A stretch of DNA of 64,000 nucleotides from Enhygromyxa salina (GCF_002994635.1 NZ_PVNL01000069.1:1-64000), one strand, 5' to 3'; positions 1 through 9,946 are shown, counted from the first letter of the stretch. Program-made: numbers and translations. Notes: generated by a model from the sequence alone, not told the origin.

Positions 1-2150
1 AGTACGACGCGTTTGGTCGGGTCGAGGCGCTGACCAAGGTCATCGCGGGCGAGAGCTTCGAGCTCGAGTTCGAGTACGACGGGTTTGATCGGCTCGCCGA
101 GATTCACTATCCGCAGGCCGAGCTGCTGCCGCCGTTTTGGGTGCGCAACAGCTACACGGGGAGCGGGCAGCTGCGCGAGGTTCGAAGCGGGCCGACCGAC
201 GAGCTGCTGTGGCGGGTTGAGGACGTCGACGGGCTCGACCGCGTGACCACCGAGAGCTTCGGCAACGGCACGATCACCCAGCGTAGCTACGACCCGCTGC
301 GGGAGTTCACGCGGACGATCGAGACCAGCTCCGAGCTGGGCGGGACGCTGCAGTCGCTGGCGTACCAGTGGAACCCCGAAGGCACGCTCGAGCGCCGCGA
401 GGATCTGATCCACGGACAACACGAGACCTTCGAGTACGACTTTCTGCATCGCGTCGCGTCCGTCCACACCACCCACGCGCAGCAGACCCACGAGCGCCAC
501 TTCGCCTATGACAGCCTGGGCAACCTCGTGTTCGCCACGGACCGGGGCGAGTACGAATATGACGCTGACGGTCGGCTCGCGGTCGCGGATGGCAGCGGGC
601 ACGAGTGGGACGGCAACGGCAACTTGCTCGCCCGCACCGGCGCGCGGCCGGCCACGCTGGCGTACACGGCCTTCGACAAGCCGGCCGAGCTCGACGGTCA
701 CGCGGGTTTGATCGCCTTCGAGTACGACGCGGATCAGGATCGCGTGTACCGGTACAGCGAAGCCGACGCGCGCGAGACGATCTACGTGACCGAGCTGTAC
801 CAGCGCCACCGCGACGAGCTCACGGGCGAGATCCAGCATCACTACTATGTGCCGGGGATCGAGCGGATCGTGGCCAGCGTCGTCGACACCGACGACGGCG
901 TCAACGCGACTCGGACCACCCACTACCTGCACGTCGATCATCTCGGGTCGACCGACACCGTCAGCGACGAGCTGGGCGTCGTCGAGCAGCGCATGTCCTT
1001 CGACGTGTGGGGCAAGCGGCGCGACGCCGAAGACTGGAGCTTGCCCGACGAGTTTGCGCAGCTCGGCGCCGTGAACCTCGGCTACACCGGGCACGAAGCG
1101 CAAGAAGACGGTGGGCTGCTCAACATGGGCGGGCGTATGTACGACCCGCAGCTGGGGCGGATGGCGGGCGCGGATCCCTTCGTGGTCGCGCCGAACAGCA
1201 CGCAGGGGTGGAACCGCTACGCGTATGTGCTCAACCAGCCGCTTTCGCGCACGGATCCGAGCGGGTTCGAGCCGACGGGCGCGCCGCCCGAGGCCGGCGG
1301 CGATGAGCAATCGAGTGGCGCAGATCCACCGCGAGGCGCGAGCGGCATGGTTGGCGTCGGGCAGACCAACCAGGGCACGCTGAGCAACAACGGCATGCGG
1401 CAAGGCGGCAGCTCGCAAGCGCGGGCCAATCAGGGCGCTGGCGAGCAGGGTCCCGGCGCGGGCGGCAAGCCGCCGCGCGGCGATGGCCTTCCGGGCGGGC
1501 CGTCGATCTCCGGAATGATCGCAGGCTTCATGCTCGACGGCGTGAAGTCGTTGACCCCCGGCGCAGGCGTGACGACGCCGCACCCGCTCGAGGGCTTCAC
1601 CGACAGCATGCTGCCAAACGAGGGGCCGTCGCAGGAGCGGCGCCGGCTGAACGTGTCCGCCGAGACCGCCGACCGGGTGTCGCAGGTCATGCAGGATCCG
1701 CCGACCTACGTCGTGATCTCGATCGAGATCACGCTGTTCATGATCGGCGGCGACGCCGAGGCGGTGGGGGCGTTGATCGAGGGCGGGGCCCAGGTCGTCG
1801 CGCGCCGTGGGGGCAAGGAGGCGCTGCCACTGGTTGCGGGGGTTCTCAAGAAAGAAGGGAAAAAAGGCGCATCAGCCGGGAAGGGCGGCACGCCCGGGTC
1901 CCGACCAGGGCAACCGTTCACCCCGGCGGGCAAACAGGAGGTCTGGGCGAACGCGACCAAGAACGGCGGCGTCGCCAAGTGCGACAACTGCGGCGTCGAG
2001 GTGGTGAAGCCACAGCGTCATCAAGCGGGAGTCAGTCCGCCTCGAAATGAAGGGCATGTTGACCACGTGATCCGGCGGCGCAACGGAGGCTCTGGGACTC
2101 CCGAAAATGGGCAGATCTTGTGCCGCGACTGCAACTTGGAGAAGCTATGA
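1..2150 (+). CDS. RHS-repeat polymorphic toxin, C-terminal HNH nuclease tip (5' end outside window)
   Basis: The frame is already open at base 3, so the N-terminal part lies outside the window. The visible ~715 residues show YD/RHS repeats (YDAFGR, YDADGR), then the RHS core end with DHLGSTDTVSDELG and the PQLGRMAGADPF...NRYAYVLNQPLSRTDPSG segment that closes the RHS shell before the variable tip. After a Gly/Pro-rich linker and a hydrophobic patch (YVVISIEITLFMIGG), the last ~65 residues form an HNH-type nuclease: CDNC, then HVDHVIRRRNGG, then ILCRDCN, giving two CxxC zinc pairs around the DH catalytic core. In this family the tip is released into neighbouring cells as a DNase; that role is inferred. 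The stop overlaps the start of the next gene, as expected for a toxin-immunity pair. Confidence 0.9.
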   Translation, partial: YDAFGRVEALTKVIAGESFELEFEYDGFDRLAEIHYPQAELLPPFWVRNSYTGSGQLREVRSGPTDELLWRVEDVDGLDRVTTESFGNGTITQRSYDPLREFTRTIETSSELGGTLQSLAYQWNPEGTLERREDLIHGQHETFEYDFLHRVASVHTTHAQQTHERHFAYDSLGNLVFATDRGEYEYDADGRLAVADGSGHEWDGNGNLLARTGARPATLAYTAFDKPAELDGHAGLIAFEYDADQDRVYRYSEADARETIYVTELYQRHRDELTGEIQHHYYVPGIERIVASVVDTDDGVNATRTTHYLHVDHLGSTDTVSDELGVVEQRMSFDVWGKRRDAEDWSLPDEFAQLGAVNLGYTGHEAQEDGGLLNMGGRMYDPQLGRMAGADPFVVAPNSTQGWNRYAYVLNQPLSRTDPSGFEPTGAPPEAGGDEQSSGADPPRGASGMVGVGQTNQGTLSNNGMRQGGSSQARANQGAGEQGPGAGGKPPRGDGLPGGPSISGMIAGFMLDGVKSLTPGAGVTTPHPLEGFTDSMLPNEGPSQERRRLNVSAETADRVSQVMQDPPTYVVISIEITLFMIGGDAEAVGALIEGGAQVVARRGGKEALPLVAGVLKKEGKKGASAGKGGTPGSRPGQPFTPAGKQEVWANATKNGGVAKCDNCGVEVVKPQRHQAGVSPPRNEGHVDHVIRRRNGGSGTPENGQILCRDCNLEKL

Positions 2151-2419
2151 TGAACTTCACGGAAGACCCGAAGGTCGGCGTGCTCACGACTTCGCGCGTG
2201 CTCGCTGGTTCCCCAATCTTGATGGTCTCTCACGATGCCGACGATGGGGGGTGGCAGTTTCTTTGTGGAACGACCAACGACTCCGCTGACGGGAAGATTG
2301 TCCACCTCGATGAGATCGTTGCGATGGACTCCACGGTATGCGAGGTCGCCGACTTGCCACTCGGCTGGCTCGCCTTCCGTGATGCGGTGGGCGGCGAGTG
2401 GAAGCGCGAGCCTCAATAG
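2147..2419 (+). CDS. DUF2185-like immunity protein for the HNH toxin
   Basis: A small protein of about 90 residues whose ATG overlaps the toxin stop (ATGA), which argues for translational coupling; a second ATG follows directly. The pattern VLTTSRVL, GWQFLCGT, VHLDEIVAMD, then LPLGWLAFRDA and a terminal W resembles the DUF2185 family, which is often found beside polymorphic toxins as an immunity protein. No signal peptide is seen, so it should act in the cytoplasm on the HNH tip. The family call rests on pattern recall only; the immunity role is inferred from position, size and overlap. Frame 2120 upstream is open, but that part lies inside the toxin. Confidence 0.7.
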   Translation: MMNFTEDPKVGVLTTSRVLAGSPILMVSHDADDGGWQFLCGTTNDSADGKIVHLDEIVAMDSTVCEVADLPLGWLAFRDAVGGEWKREPQ

Positions 2420-2857
2420 CGTTGACCCCCGGCGCGGGCGTGACGACGCCGCACCCGCTCGAGGGCTTCACCGACAGCATGCTGCCATCCGAGGGGCCGT
2501 CGCAGGAGCGGCGCCGGTTGAACGTGTCCGCCGAGACCGCCGACCGGGTGTCGCAGGTCATGCAGGATCCGCCGACCTACGTCGTGATCTCGATCGAGAT
2601 CACGCTGTTCATGATCGGCGGGGACGCCGAGGCGGTGGGGGCGCTGATCGAGGGCACGAGCCGAGAGCGGCAACACGTGCGTGTTCTGCGGGCGGAAGAC
2701 TACCGGCACGCCTGGACCTCGGAGGTCAGAAATCGATCACTCGATTCCGAAGTCTCGTGGTGGAAACAACTCTATCGACAACGCCCAGAACACGTGCCGC
2801 ACCTGCGACCGACGCAAGGGAGCCAAGACCTCCGACGAGTTCCTGGATGACCTGTGA
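2420..2857 (+). pseudogene. Orphan RHS C-terminal cassette with a second, different HNH tip, out of frame
   Basis: Bases ~2422-2655 repeat the pre-tip segment of the upstream RHS gene (LTPGAGVTTPHPLEGF through GDAEAVGALIEG) almost exactly, but without an RHS core. At about 2655 the homology stops and a new tip begins in another frame: CVFCGRK, EIDHSIPKSRGGNNS, then NTCRTCDRRKGAKTSDEF ending at the TGA at 2855-2857. This is a clean HNH signature (CxxC, DH, N, CxxC). The stem reads in frame 1 and the tip in frame 2, and frame 2 has a TGA at 2645-2647, so no single ORF spans both. It is best seen as a displaced or silent tip cassette that could only be used after recombination or repair of the frame. 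Confidence 0.75.
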
Positions 2858-2864
2858 GAAGCTG

Positions 2865-3309
2865 ATGACCGACTTGAAGCTCGAAGTAGGCGAAGACCAA
2901 ACCTCGAGCACGTGTTCGTTGCGGCGCGCACTCCTGGACAGGGCACGGATTCGTATACAAGGGCGACGAACCCTTTGCCGTGTACTACGTTGGAGCGACG
3001 GATGCGCATCGTGAAGATGGCGTCACAATGGCAGTCGCCGTTGGAGAATGGACCGAGGACTCCGGGCCAGGTGACCGGGCATCTCTCGGACTGGAGGTAC
3101 GAGAGGATGGCGCTCGAATCAACTTCCGGTTCATCAACAGCGATGAATCGCCGTGGGGGAGCACCGACATACTCTGAGAGATGGTCTCCAGGGAGCGAGC
3201 GCTGTCCCACCCAGCCAGGCAAGATGTGCTCGAAGTAGCGGAACTCGTTGCCACGGAGCACCCGGCAGTTCGGCGCTTCCTGCACTCAGAAGGCGGACTG
3301 CCTTCCTGA
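2865..3309 (+). pseudogene. Decayed immunity gene of the orphan HNH cassette
   Basis: An ATG lies 7 nt after the orphan HNH stop (MTDLKLEVGEDQ in one frame). The protein-like text then continues in a second frame (LEHVFVAARTPGQG) and a third (GHGFVYKGDEPFAVYYVG...INFRFINSDESPWGSTDIL), meets an in-frame TGA at 3175-3177, and resumes in the same frame with EMVSRERALSHPARQDVLEV up to a final TGA at 3307-3309. At least two frameshifts and one nonsense codon are therefore needed to restore a ~145-residue protein. Position and size suggest it once neutralised the neighbouring HNH tip. The family is not recognised. Sequencing error could explain one lesion but hardly all three. Confidence 0.6.
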
Positions 3310-3314
3310 GTGGT

Positions 3315-3345
3315 CCCTGCCCGAAGGTCCTGGACCTTCATGTTC
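3315..3345. repeat. 31-bp hairpin-forming repeat, left copy
   Basis: Contains GAAGGTCC facing GGACCTTC, an almost loop-less inverted repeat, inside a 31-bp sequence that recurs at 4348-4378 with 28 of 31 bases the same. The two copies bracket the tandem-repeat block. It could be a REP-like element, a recombination scar or a weak terminator; no T-tract follows. Confidence 0.6.
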
Positions 3346-3455
3346 TCACCGCGCCAAGCTCGCGGTGCAGGTCGGAGCAGCTGAGCGAGATGTTACAGAC
3401 CGGGCTAGGTGATCGCACTCAGATCGGCAGAACTGATCGCTGCTCAGATCGCCTA

Positions 3456-3762
3456 CTCCCGGGTACCCTCCGTCCGTGCCGAGGTCGGCGGGAAGTCCGC
3501 GGAGGTAGCCCAATCCTGCCCGCGGGCGTCCGAGACATGCTCCTGGGTACCCTCCGTCCGTGCCGAGGTCGGCGGGAAGTCCGCGAGGGTAGCCCAATCC
3601 TGCCCGCGGGCGTCCGAGACATACTCCTGGGTACCCTCCGTCCGTGCCGGGGTCGGCGGGAAGTCCGCGAAGGTAGCCCGAACCTGCTTCAGGGACGTCC
3701 GAGACATACGTCCGGGTAGCCCCCGTCCGTGCCGAGGTCGGCGGGAAGTCCGCGGAGGTAGT
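3456..3762. repeat. Tandem repeat array, 84-bp unit, about 3.7 copies
   Basis: Units begin at 3456, 3540, 3624 and about 3709 and share GGGTACCCTCCGTCCGTGCC, the GTCGGCGGGAAGTCCGCG block and, in the first three, a CGTCCGAGACAT end. The period of 84 is a multiple of three, so long open frames with 28-residue repeats appear on both strands. None carries a start with a ribosome-binding site or family resemblance, so I treat the array as non-coding. Function unknown. Confidence 0.85.
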
Positions 3763-3776
3763 CGCGTTCCGGTGCG

Positions 3777-4058
3777 GCCCCGTTCGGATCCAACCTCGGC
3801 CCACCGTCAGCCCGTGCGACCCCCGTTCGGATGCAACCCCGGACCACTTTTGGCCAGCGCGGGCCCGTTCGGATCCAACCTCGGCCCACCTCCAGCCCGT
3901 GCGACCCCCGTTCGGATGCAACCCCGGACCACTTTTTGCCAGCGCGGCCCCCGTTCGGATCCAACCTCGGCCCACCTCCAGCCCGTGCGACCCCCGTTCG
4001 GATGCAACCCCAGACCACTTTTGGTCAGTGCGGCCCCGTTCGGATCCAACCTCGGTCG
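3777..4058. repeat. Second tandem array, ~85-bp unit made of two half-units
   Basis: Copies of CGTTCGGATCCAACCTCGG begin at 3781, 3866, 3952 and 4037, spaced 85-86 bp. Between them lies a diverged half-unit, GTTCGGATGCAACCCCGGACCAC, so each unit is itself a ~43-bp duplication. The array is a few bases downstream of the 84-bp array and has the same unit length but different sequence. I see no credible gene in it. Confidence 0.85.
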
Positions 4059-4109
4059 ACCCACCGCCGCCGTGGCCAGCTCCCGACGAGACCTCCGAAG
4101 ACCTGTCGG

Positions 4110-4366
4110 CTACTCGCCCTCGGGCTGATCCACGGGCACCGGTGGCTCAGCCCCGTCGATCTCCTCGCCCGCCTCGCTCGCCTCGCCTGCCTCCGTCTGT
4201 GCATCGGCGCCGGATTTTGTCCGCGTGTTGTCGGTGGCGAGCATGGGCTGCAGCACCGCGAGCACGGTCTTGCTCCACTCCTCGTCACCCTTGGGCAGCG
4301 TCGACAGCAGCAGGCTGGCGTAATTCTCCGCGGCCCAACGGGTGTGACCCTGCCCGAAGGTCCGGC
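4110..4366 (-). pseudogene. C-terminal remnant of an unknown acidic-tailed protein
   Basis: Reading down from about 4366, the minus strand gives FGQGHTRWAAENYASLLL, STLPKGDEEWSKTVLAVLQ and then a low-complexity Glu/Gly/Ala tail ending in PVPVDQPEGE and TAG at 4110-4112. The segment has ordinary myxobacterial protein composition but is closed upstream by a stop (TGA at about 4364-4366), and the 31-bp hairpin repeat overlaps its truncated end. It looks like the last ~80 residues of a gene whose body was lost in rearrangement. The parent family is not recognised. Confidence 0.5.
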
Positions 4367-4378
4367 ACCTTCATATTC
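4348..4378. repeat. 31-bp hairpin-forming repeat, right copy
   Basis: Second copy of the element at 3315-3345; differs at three positions. Its GAAGGT...ACCTTC inverted repeat keeps pairing but with a slightly larger loop. It lies exactly where the acidic-tail remnant ends and broken RHS sequence begins, which suggests that it marks a rearrangement junction. Confidence 0.6.
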
Positions 4379-4399
4379 GCGCAGCGTGGACCGCTGAGC

Positions 4400-5990
4400 A
4401 GTAGTCATCTCGCCGAGACCCACTATCCGCAGCCACGAGCTGCTGTGGCGGGTGGATGACGTCGACGGGCTCGACCGCGTGACCACCGAGAGCTTCGGCA
4501 ACGGCACGATCACCCAGCGTAGCTACGACCCGCTGCGGGAGTTCACGCGGACGATCGAGACCAGCTCCGAGCTGGGCGGGACGCTGCAGTCGCTGGCGTA
4601 CCAGTGGAACCCCGACGGTACGCTCGCGGGCCGCGAAGATCTGATCCACGATCAGCACGAGGCGTTCGAGTACGACTACTTGCATCGCGTCGCGGCGGTG
4701 CACACGACCCACGCGCAGCAGACCCTATGACAGCTTGGGCAACCTGGTGTTCGCCACGGATCGGGGCGAGTACGAGTATGACGCCGACGGCCGGTCACGC
4801 TGGCGTACACCGCGTTCGACAAGCCGGCCGAGCTCGACGGTCACGCGGGGTTGATCGCCTTCGAGTACGACGCGGATCAGGATCGCGTGTACCGGTACAG
4901 CGAAGCCGACGCGCGCGAGACGATCTACGTGACCGAGCTGTACCAGCGCCACCGCGACGAGCTCACGGGCGAGATCCAGCATCACTACTATGTGCCGGGG
5001 ATCGAGCGGATCGTGGCCAGCGTCGACGACACCGACGATGGCGTCAACGCGACTCGGACCACCCATTATCTGCACGTCGATCATCTCGGCTCGACCGACA
5101 CCGTCAGCGACGAGCTCGGCGTGGTCGAGCAGCGCATGTCCTTCGACGTGTGGGGCAAGCGGCGCGACGCCGAGGACTGGAGCTTGCCCGACGAGTTTGC
5201 GCAGCTCGGCGCCGTGAACCTCGGCTACACCGGGCACGAAGCGCAAGAAGACGGCGGGTTGCTCAACATGGGCGGCCGCATGTACGACCCGCAGCTGGGG
5301 CGGATGGCGAGCGCGGATCCCTTCGTGGTCGCGCCGAACAGCACGCAGGGGTGGAACCGCTACGCGTACGTGCTCAACCAGCCGCTCTCGCTGACGGATC
5401 CGAGCGGGTTCGAGCCGACGGAGAGGCCCGCGGGGGACGCCGACTCTGAGCAAGCCAAACCGCCGGAGCGAGACGCGAAAGGCATGGAGGGCCGCGGTAC
5501 AACCACACAAGGCCCACCCAAACCGCGCGAGATGCAACCCGGCGGCAGCTCGGAGCCGAAGGCCAGCCAAGGGGGCTGGCGAGCAGGGCCCAGGCGCGGG
5601 CGGCAAGCCCCCGCGCGGCGACGCGCTCCCGCCGAGCGGTGGGCCGTCGATCTCTGGGCTGATCGCGGGCTTCATGCTCGACGGCGTGAAGTCGTCGACG
5701 CCTGGCGCGGGCGTGACCACGCCGCACCCGCTCGAGGGCTTCACCGACAGCATGCTGCCGAGCGAGGGGCCGTCGCAGGAGCGGCGGCGGCTGAATGTGT
5801 CCGCCGAGGCGGTGGGGGCGCTGATCGAGGGCGGAGTCAATGTCGTCGCGCGGCGGAGTGGTAAGGAGGCGCTACCGCTGGTCGCGGGGACGGTCAAGCG
5901 CAAAGGCAAGAAGCGCGGGCCGAAGCCTTGGGGTGAAGGGCCACACAACCAGACGATCGGACCGCCGCATCAAAGAGCTGAAGGCCATGG
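4400..5990 (+). pseudogene. Degenerate second copy of the RHS toxin gene with a broken third tip
   Basis: This stretch is near-identical to 100-1850 but carries many lesions: a deletion joining 'CACTATCCGCAG' to 'GAGCTGCTGTGG' near 4430, a 17-bp loss at ~4727 that shifts the frame, a loss of ~80 bp at ~4796, a frameshift near 5575 and an internal loss near 5810. Intact in-frame blocks are 4452-4725 and 4851-5570 (full RHS core end with NRYAYVLNQPL). The tip begins KRKGKKRGPKPWGEGPHNQTI and, after a one-base slip near 5962, continues RRIKELKAMG. This PHN..I..RI.EL pattern is common at the start of RHS nuclease tips, but the rest is missing because transposase sequence follows. Not functional as it stands. 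Confidence 0.8.
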
Positions 5991-6169
5991 GTGAGTCGGC
6001 CCGCTTGACGAAGCAGCAGGTGCCGGAGCGTGCCGCGCGTCGGTGTCGTTCGGCGGGTGGGCTCGCTCGTCTGCATCTGCAGCTCGCGGCCGAGGTTGTG
6101 GGCGAGCATCGTCGAGAACGTGAAGATCTCGTTGGCGACCCGCCGACGGCATGGGATGTGCGACTCTCC
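5990..6169 (-). mobile_element. Fragment of a DDE transposase (IS1380/IS4-like C-terminus)
   Basis: The minus strand reads GESHIPCRRRVANEIFTF, STMLAHNLGRELQMQT, then RRTTPTRGTLRHLLLRQAGRLT. The ANE.F...LAHNLGRELQM and RAGRLT elements resemble the C-terminal end of DDE transposases of the IS1380/IS4 type, as I recall the family. Only ~60 residues remain, with no catalytic triad and no visible inverted repeats. It abuts the truncated third RHS tip, so insertion of this element probably removed the end of that gene. Confidence 0.6.
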
Positions 6170-6173
6170 GCCT

Positions 6174-7529
<1,356 letters not shown>

Positions 7530-7561
7530 GGACGGTAGATGTCCAGTTCAAGCCACGCTCG

Positions 7562-8791
7562 TCACCAACACGCCGAATCGATCCGAGAAAGTATGGACGC
7601 CTCAGGCTCGCGTGCGCGCAACTCCTCCACAGCCGCGCGAGCCTGATCGACACGACCAAGCTTACACAGCGCGGCCACACGCGTCGCAGCGCGCGGACCC
7701 AGCAACTGCCCGTCACGGCTCGGGATCCCGTCGAGCAGCTGAAGCGCTCGCGCCGCATCTCCCTCGATCAGCGCCGCGCGAGCGAGGCCCAGCTGCTCAG
7801 GCACCGCGACCGCCTTGACGCGCCTAGCTCCGGGCACGGATCGACCAACGATCGGATCGGCTGTATCAAGTGAATCGAGCGAATCAAGCGAGTCCATCAG
7901 AACCACAGAATCGGCCGTCGCCGCGACGGGGGCCACCTCGGCCGACAACATCACCGGCGGACGATCCTCATTCGCCCGCACGAGCTCGCGAACCGGCGCC
8001 GCGTCGCTCTCCGCTCGATCGAGCACCGCGCCAACCCCCAGCCCCGCGGTGAGCGTCACCCCAGCCACGATGACCGTCACCTTCGCGTTGACCAGCGACA
8101 CAAACCCGCCCACCTTCGCGCCCCACCACACTGGACGAGCGACACCACCCAGCACCAACCCCCAGGTCCGATTGCGGGCCTCCGCTGGCGGCTCGCACGG
8201 CTGCTCGCGCAGCCGCCGAGTCGCCGCGTCGACAGCTCCGCGACTGGGCTCGAGCTCGAAGTGGCGACGAAATGCCCGCCTCGCCAGCCGCAGGCGTGAG
8301 TGCGCGGTGTTGGGGTTGATCGCCAGGGCCTCGGCGATCTCCGAGCCCGTGTATCCCTCGAGCTCGGCCAGCACGAACACGGCGCGCTGCGGCTCATCGA
8401 GCTCGCGCAAGAACCCACTCAGCAGTCGGTTGGCGAGCGCCCGCTCGGCCAGCTCGGTCTCGACTTGTTGGCGATGGCGCTCGCGCGCGTCGACGTGGGT
8501 CGCAAACGCATCGACCCGCCGCCGGTAGCGGTTGCGGCCGCGCGACCGATTGCGAACCACGTTACGCAGGATCCCGAACAGCCAGGTGCTCGGTGCGACC
8601 TCGGGCTCGAGCCGGTCGAGGCGTCGGTAGGCGAGCACGAACACGTCCTGGATCACATCGTCGAGCTCGGCCTCGTCGACGCACATCCGCCGGGCACACC
8701 GCCACACAAACGCGTAATTTACGCGATACAGACGCTCGAAGTCCGAGCTGAGCGGGCGACCGAACTCACCGGTTTGCAGGGGAGCGTTCAC
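7562..8791 (-). CDS. ECF sigma-70 factor with a membrane-anchored C-terminal extension
   Basis: Residues ~15-180 form sigma-70 regions 2 and 4: DFERLYRVNYAFVWR, LDDVIQDVFVLAYRRL, TWLFGILRNVVRNR, then ELDEPQRAVFVLAELEGY and EIAEALAINPNTAHSRL, the region 4 helix-turn-helix. A further ~210 residues follow: a hydrophobic segment near residues 240-260 (AKVTVIVAGVTLTAGLGVG), a variable linker and a short helical end that could be one TPR-like pair. ECF factors with such a built-in membrane tail may not need a separate anti-sigma factor; that is inference. It sits between a secreted protein gene and a vWA lipoprotein gene, which are the likely co-transcribed partners or targets. Confidence 0.85.
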   Translation of the reverse strand: MNAPLQTGEFGRPLSSDFERLYRVNYAFVWRCARRMCVDEAELDDVIQDVFVLAYRRLDRLEPEVAPSTWLFGILRNVVRNRSRGRNRYRRRVDAFATHVDARERHRQQVETELAERALANRLLSGFLRELDEPQRAVFVLAELEGYTGSEIAEALAINPNTAHSRLRLARRAFRRHFELEPSRGAVDAATRRLREQPCEPPAEARNRTWGLVLGGVARPVWWGAKVGGFVSLVNAKVTVIVAGVTLTAGLGVGAVLDRAESDAAPVRELVRANEDRPPVMLSAEVAPVAATADSVVLMDSLDSLDSLDTADPIVGRSVPGARRVKAVAVPEQLGLARAALIEGDAARALQLLDGIPSRDGQLLGPRAATRVAALCKLGRVDQARAAVEELRAREPEASILSRIDSACW

Positions 8792-8836
8792 GTGATCGGT
8801 CGATGTCCGGTTTGGCTGGTGCGCGTCACGGCGACC

Positions 8837-9946
8837 TCAGAAGAATCGCAATTCGACGCCGAGGCGTCCGTGGCCGGCCACGATCGGCGTCGCATACGCC
8901 GCGTCTGGACCCGAGATGCTGAAGTTGGGCCGATAGATGCTGAAGTCCGCCCCGAGATCCAAGAACACCGCCAGGTTGGTGTGAAGCTCGACGGCCAGGC
9001 CTGGATCCAGCGCCAGCCACACCCAGGGATGTGCCAGGGTCCGGGCCGGCTCGACCCCAACGCCGCGCGCGCGGATCTGTCCCGCGCCGACGGCCGCACA
9101 TACACGCAGCTCGACGATGCCCCAGCGCGGCACGCCGCAAGGCCGGAGGCTGATGTCCCAGGCCGTCAGATCACCACCGGCCGCGCCATCGACCGAGCGA
9201 AACCGACCCCCGAGCGCGGCCCCACCTTCGAGCGCCACGCGGAGCTTGGACCGCGGACCCCCGTGTTGCACACCGACGCCCGCGCGAACCTGCGGCGCGG
9301 GGTTGGGAAATAGGTTGAGCGCCAGTCCGCCGCTGGCCGACACCAGCATGCGGGTTTGCTGGTCAGCGGTGTCGCGAGTCGGCCCACGCCGCTCCCGATC
9401 ATTGCTGAGGTAGCCCGATTCGGCGTGCAGCTCGAACGGCGGCTCGGCGGTGAGCGGCTTCGCAGATCCGCTGGCAGATCCGCTGTTCGATGGTTCAGGA
9501 TCGGGCGGTGGCGACGTTGGCGGGGACGCAGACGGGCGGGTCTGCGGCCGCTGGATTGGGACCGGTGCGCGGCTCGGCGGCGCCGCCCGAGGATCAGCCG
9601 CCGCGACCAATGGCTGAGGCAGCGCCAGCGGATCAATGACGATCGCGGCCAGGCTCGCCGCGATCTCGACCAGCGCGTCGCAGTCGTGGTGGGTGAGCTG
9701 CCGTTGCTCTCGCACACCGCCAACCAGCGTCACCAGCTCGAGCACGAAGCCCGCACTGTCTGCGTGCACATACCCGGCGACCTCGACCTCAGCCTCGCTG
9801 GTGAACGCATGTCCGAGGTAGGCATCGACGCGAGCCTCGAGCCAGCTCGCGCGTGGGCAGGCGAGCGGGGCCTCCCACGTGAGCCGCGCCTCGCCTGGTC
9901 CCCTCGCCAAGATCAGCGCAAGCGCGAGCCCGGGACCGAACGCCAT
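8837..9946 (-). CDS. Secreted/outer-membrane-type protein linked to the ECF sigma factor
   Basis: Start chosen at the ATG at 9944-9946 because MAFGPGLALALILARGPGEA reads as a signal peptide; an upstream open frame to 10120 has no such feature. Residues ~20-115 form a compact domain with one Cys pair; ~115-180 is a Pro/Ser linker; the last ~190 residues alternate polar and hydrophobic residues, with SASGGLALNLF, RVALEGGAALGGRF and a terminal aromatic (GVELRFF), all consistent with a small beta-barrel outer-membrane protein. No named family is recognised. It is first in the run to the ECF sigma gene (45-bp gap), so it may be part of that signalling unit. Confidence 0.7.
   Translation of the reverse strand: MAFGPGLALALILARGPGEARLTWEAPLACPRASWLEARVDAYLGHAFTSEAEVEVAGYVHADSAGFVLELVTLVGGVREQRQLTHHDCDALVEIAASLAAIVIDPLALPQPLVAAADPRAAPPSRAPVPIQRPQTRPSASPPTSPPPDPEPSNSGSASGSAKPLTAEPPFELHAESGYLSNDRERRGPTRDTADQQTRMLVSASGGLALNLFPNPAPQVRAGVGVQHGGPRSKLRVALEGGAALGGRFRSVDGAAGGDLTAWDISLRPCGVPRWGIVELRVCAAVGAGQIRARGVGVEPARTLAHPWVWLALDPGLAVELHTNLAVFLDLGADFSIYRPNFSISGPDAAYATPIVAGHGRLGVELRFF

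Noticed and set aside
3456..3762. CRISPR array
   Set aside because: The repeats run end to end with near-identical 84-bp units; there are no short repeats separated by variable spacers and no cas genes.
3409..4128. Long open frames with 28-residue repeats on both strands across the tandem arrays
   Set aside because: They arise because the repeat period is a multiple of three; no ribosome-binding site or family resemblance, and both strands look equally 'coding'.
4725..5948. 407-residue minus-strand ORF opposite the RHS copy
   Set aside because: It is the shadow of high-GC RHS coding sequence; composition (Arg/Val/Leu/His-rich) and lack of motifs fit an antisense frame.
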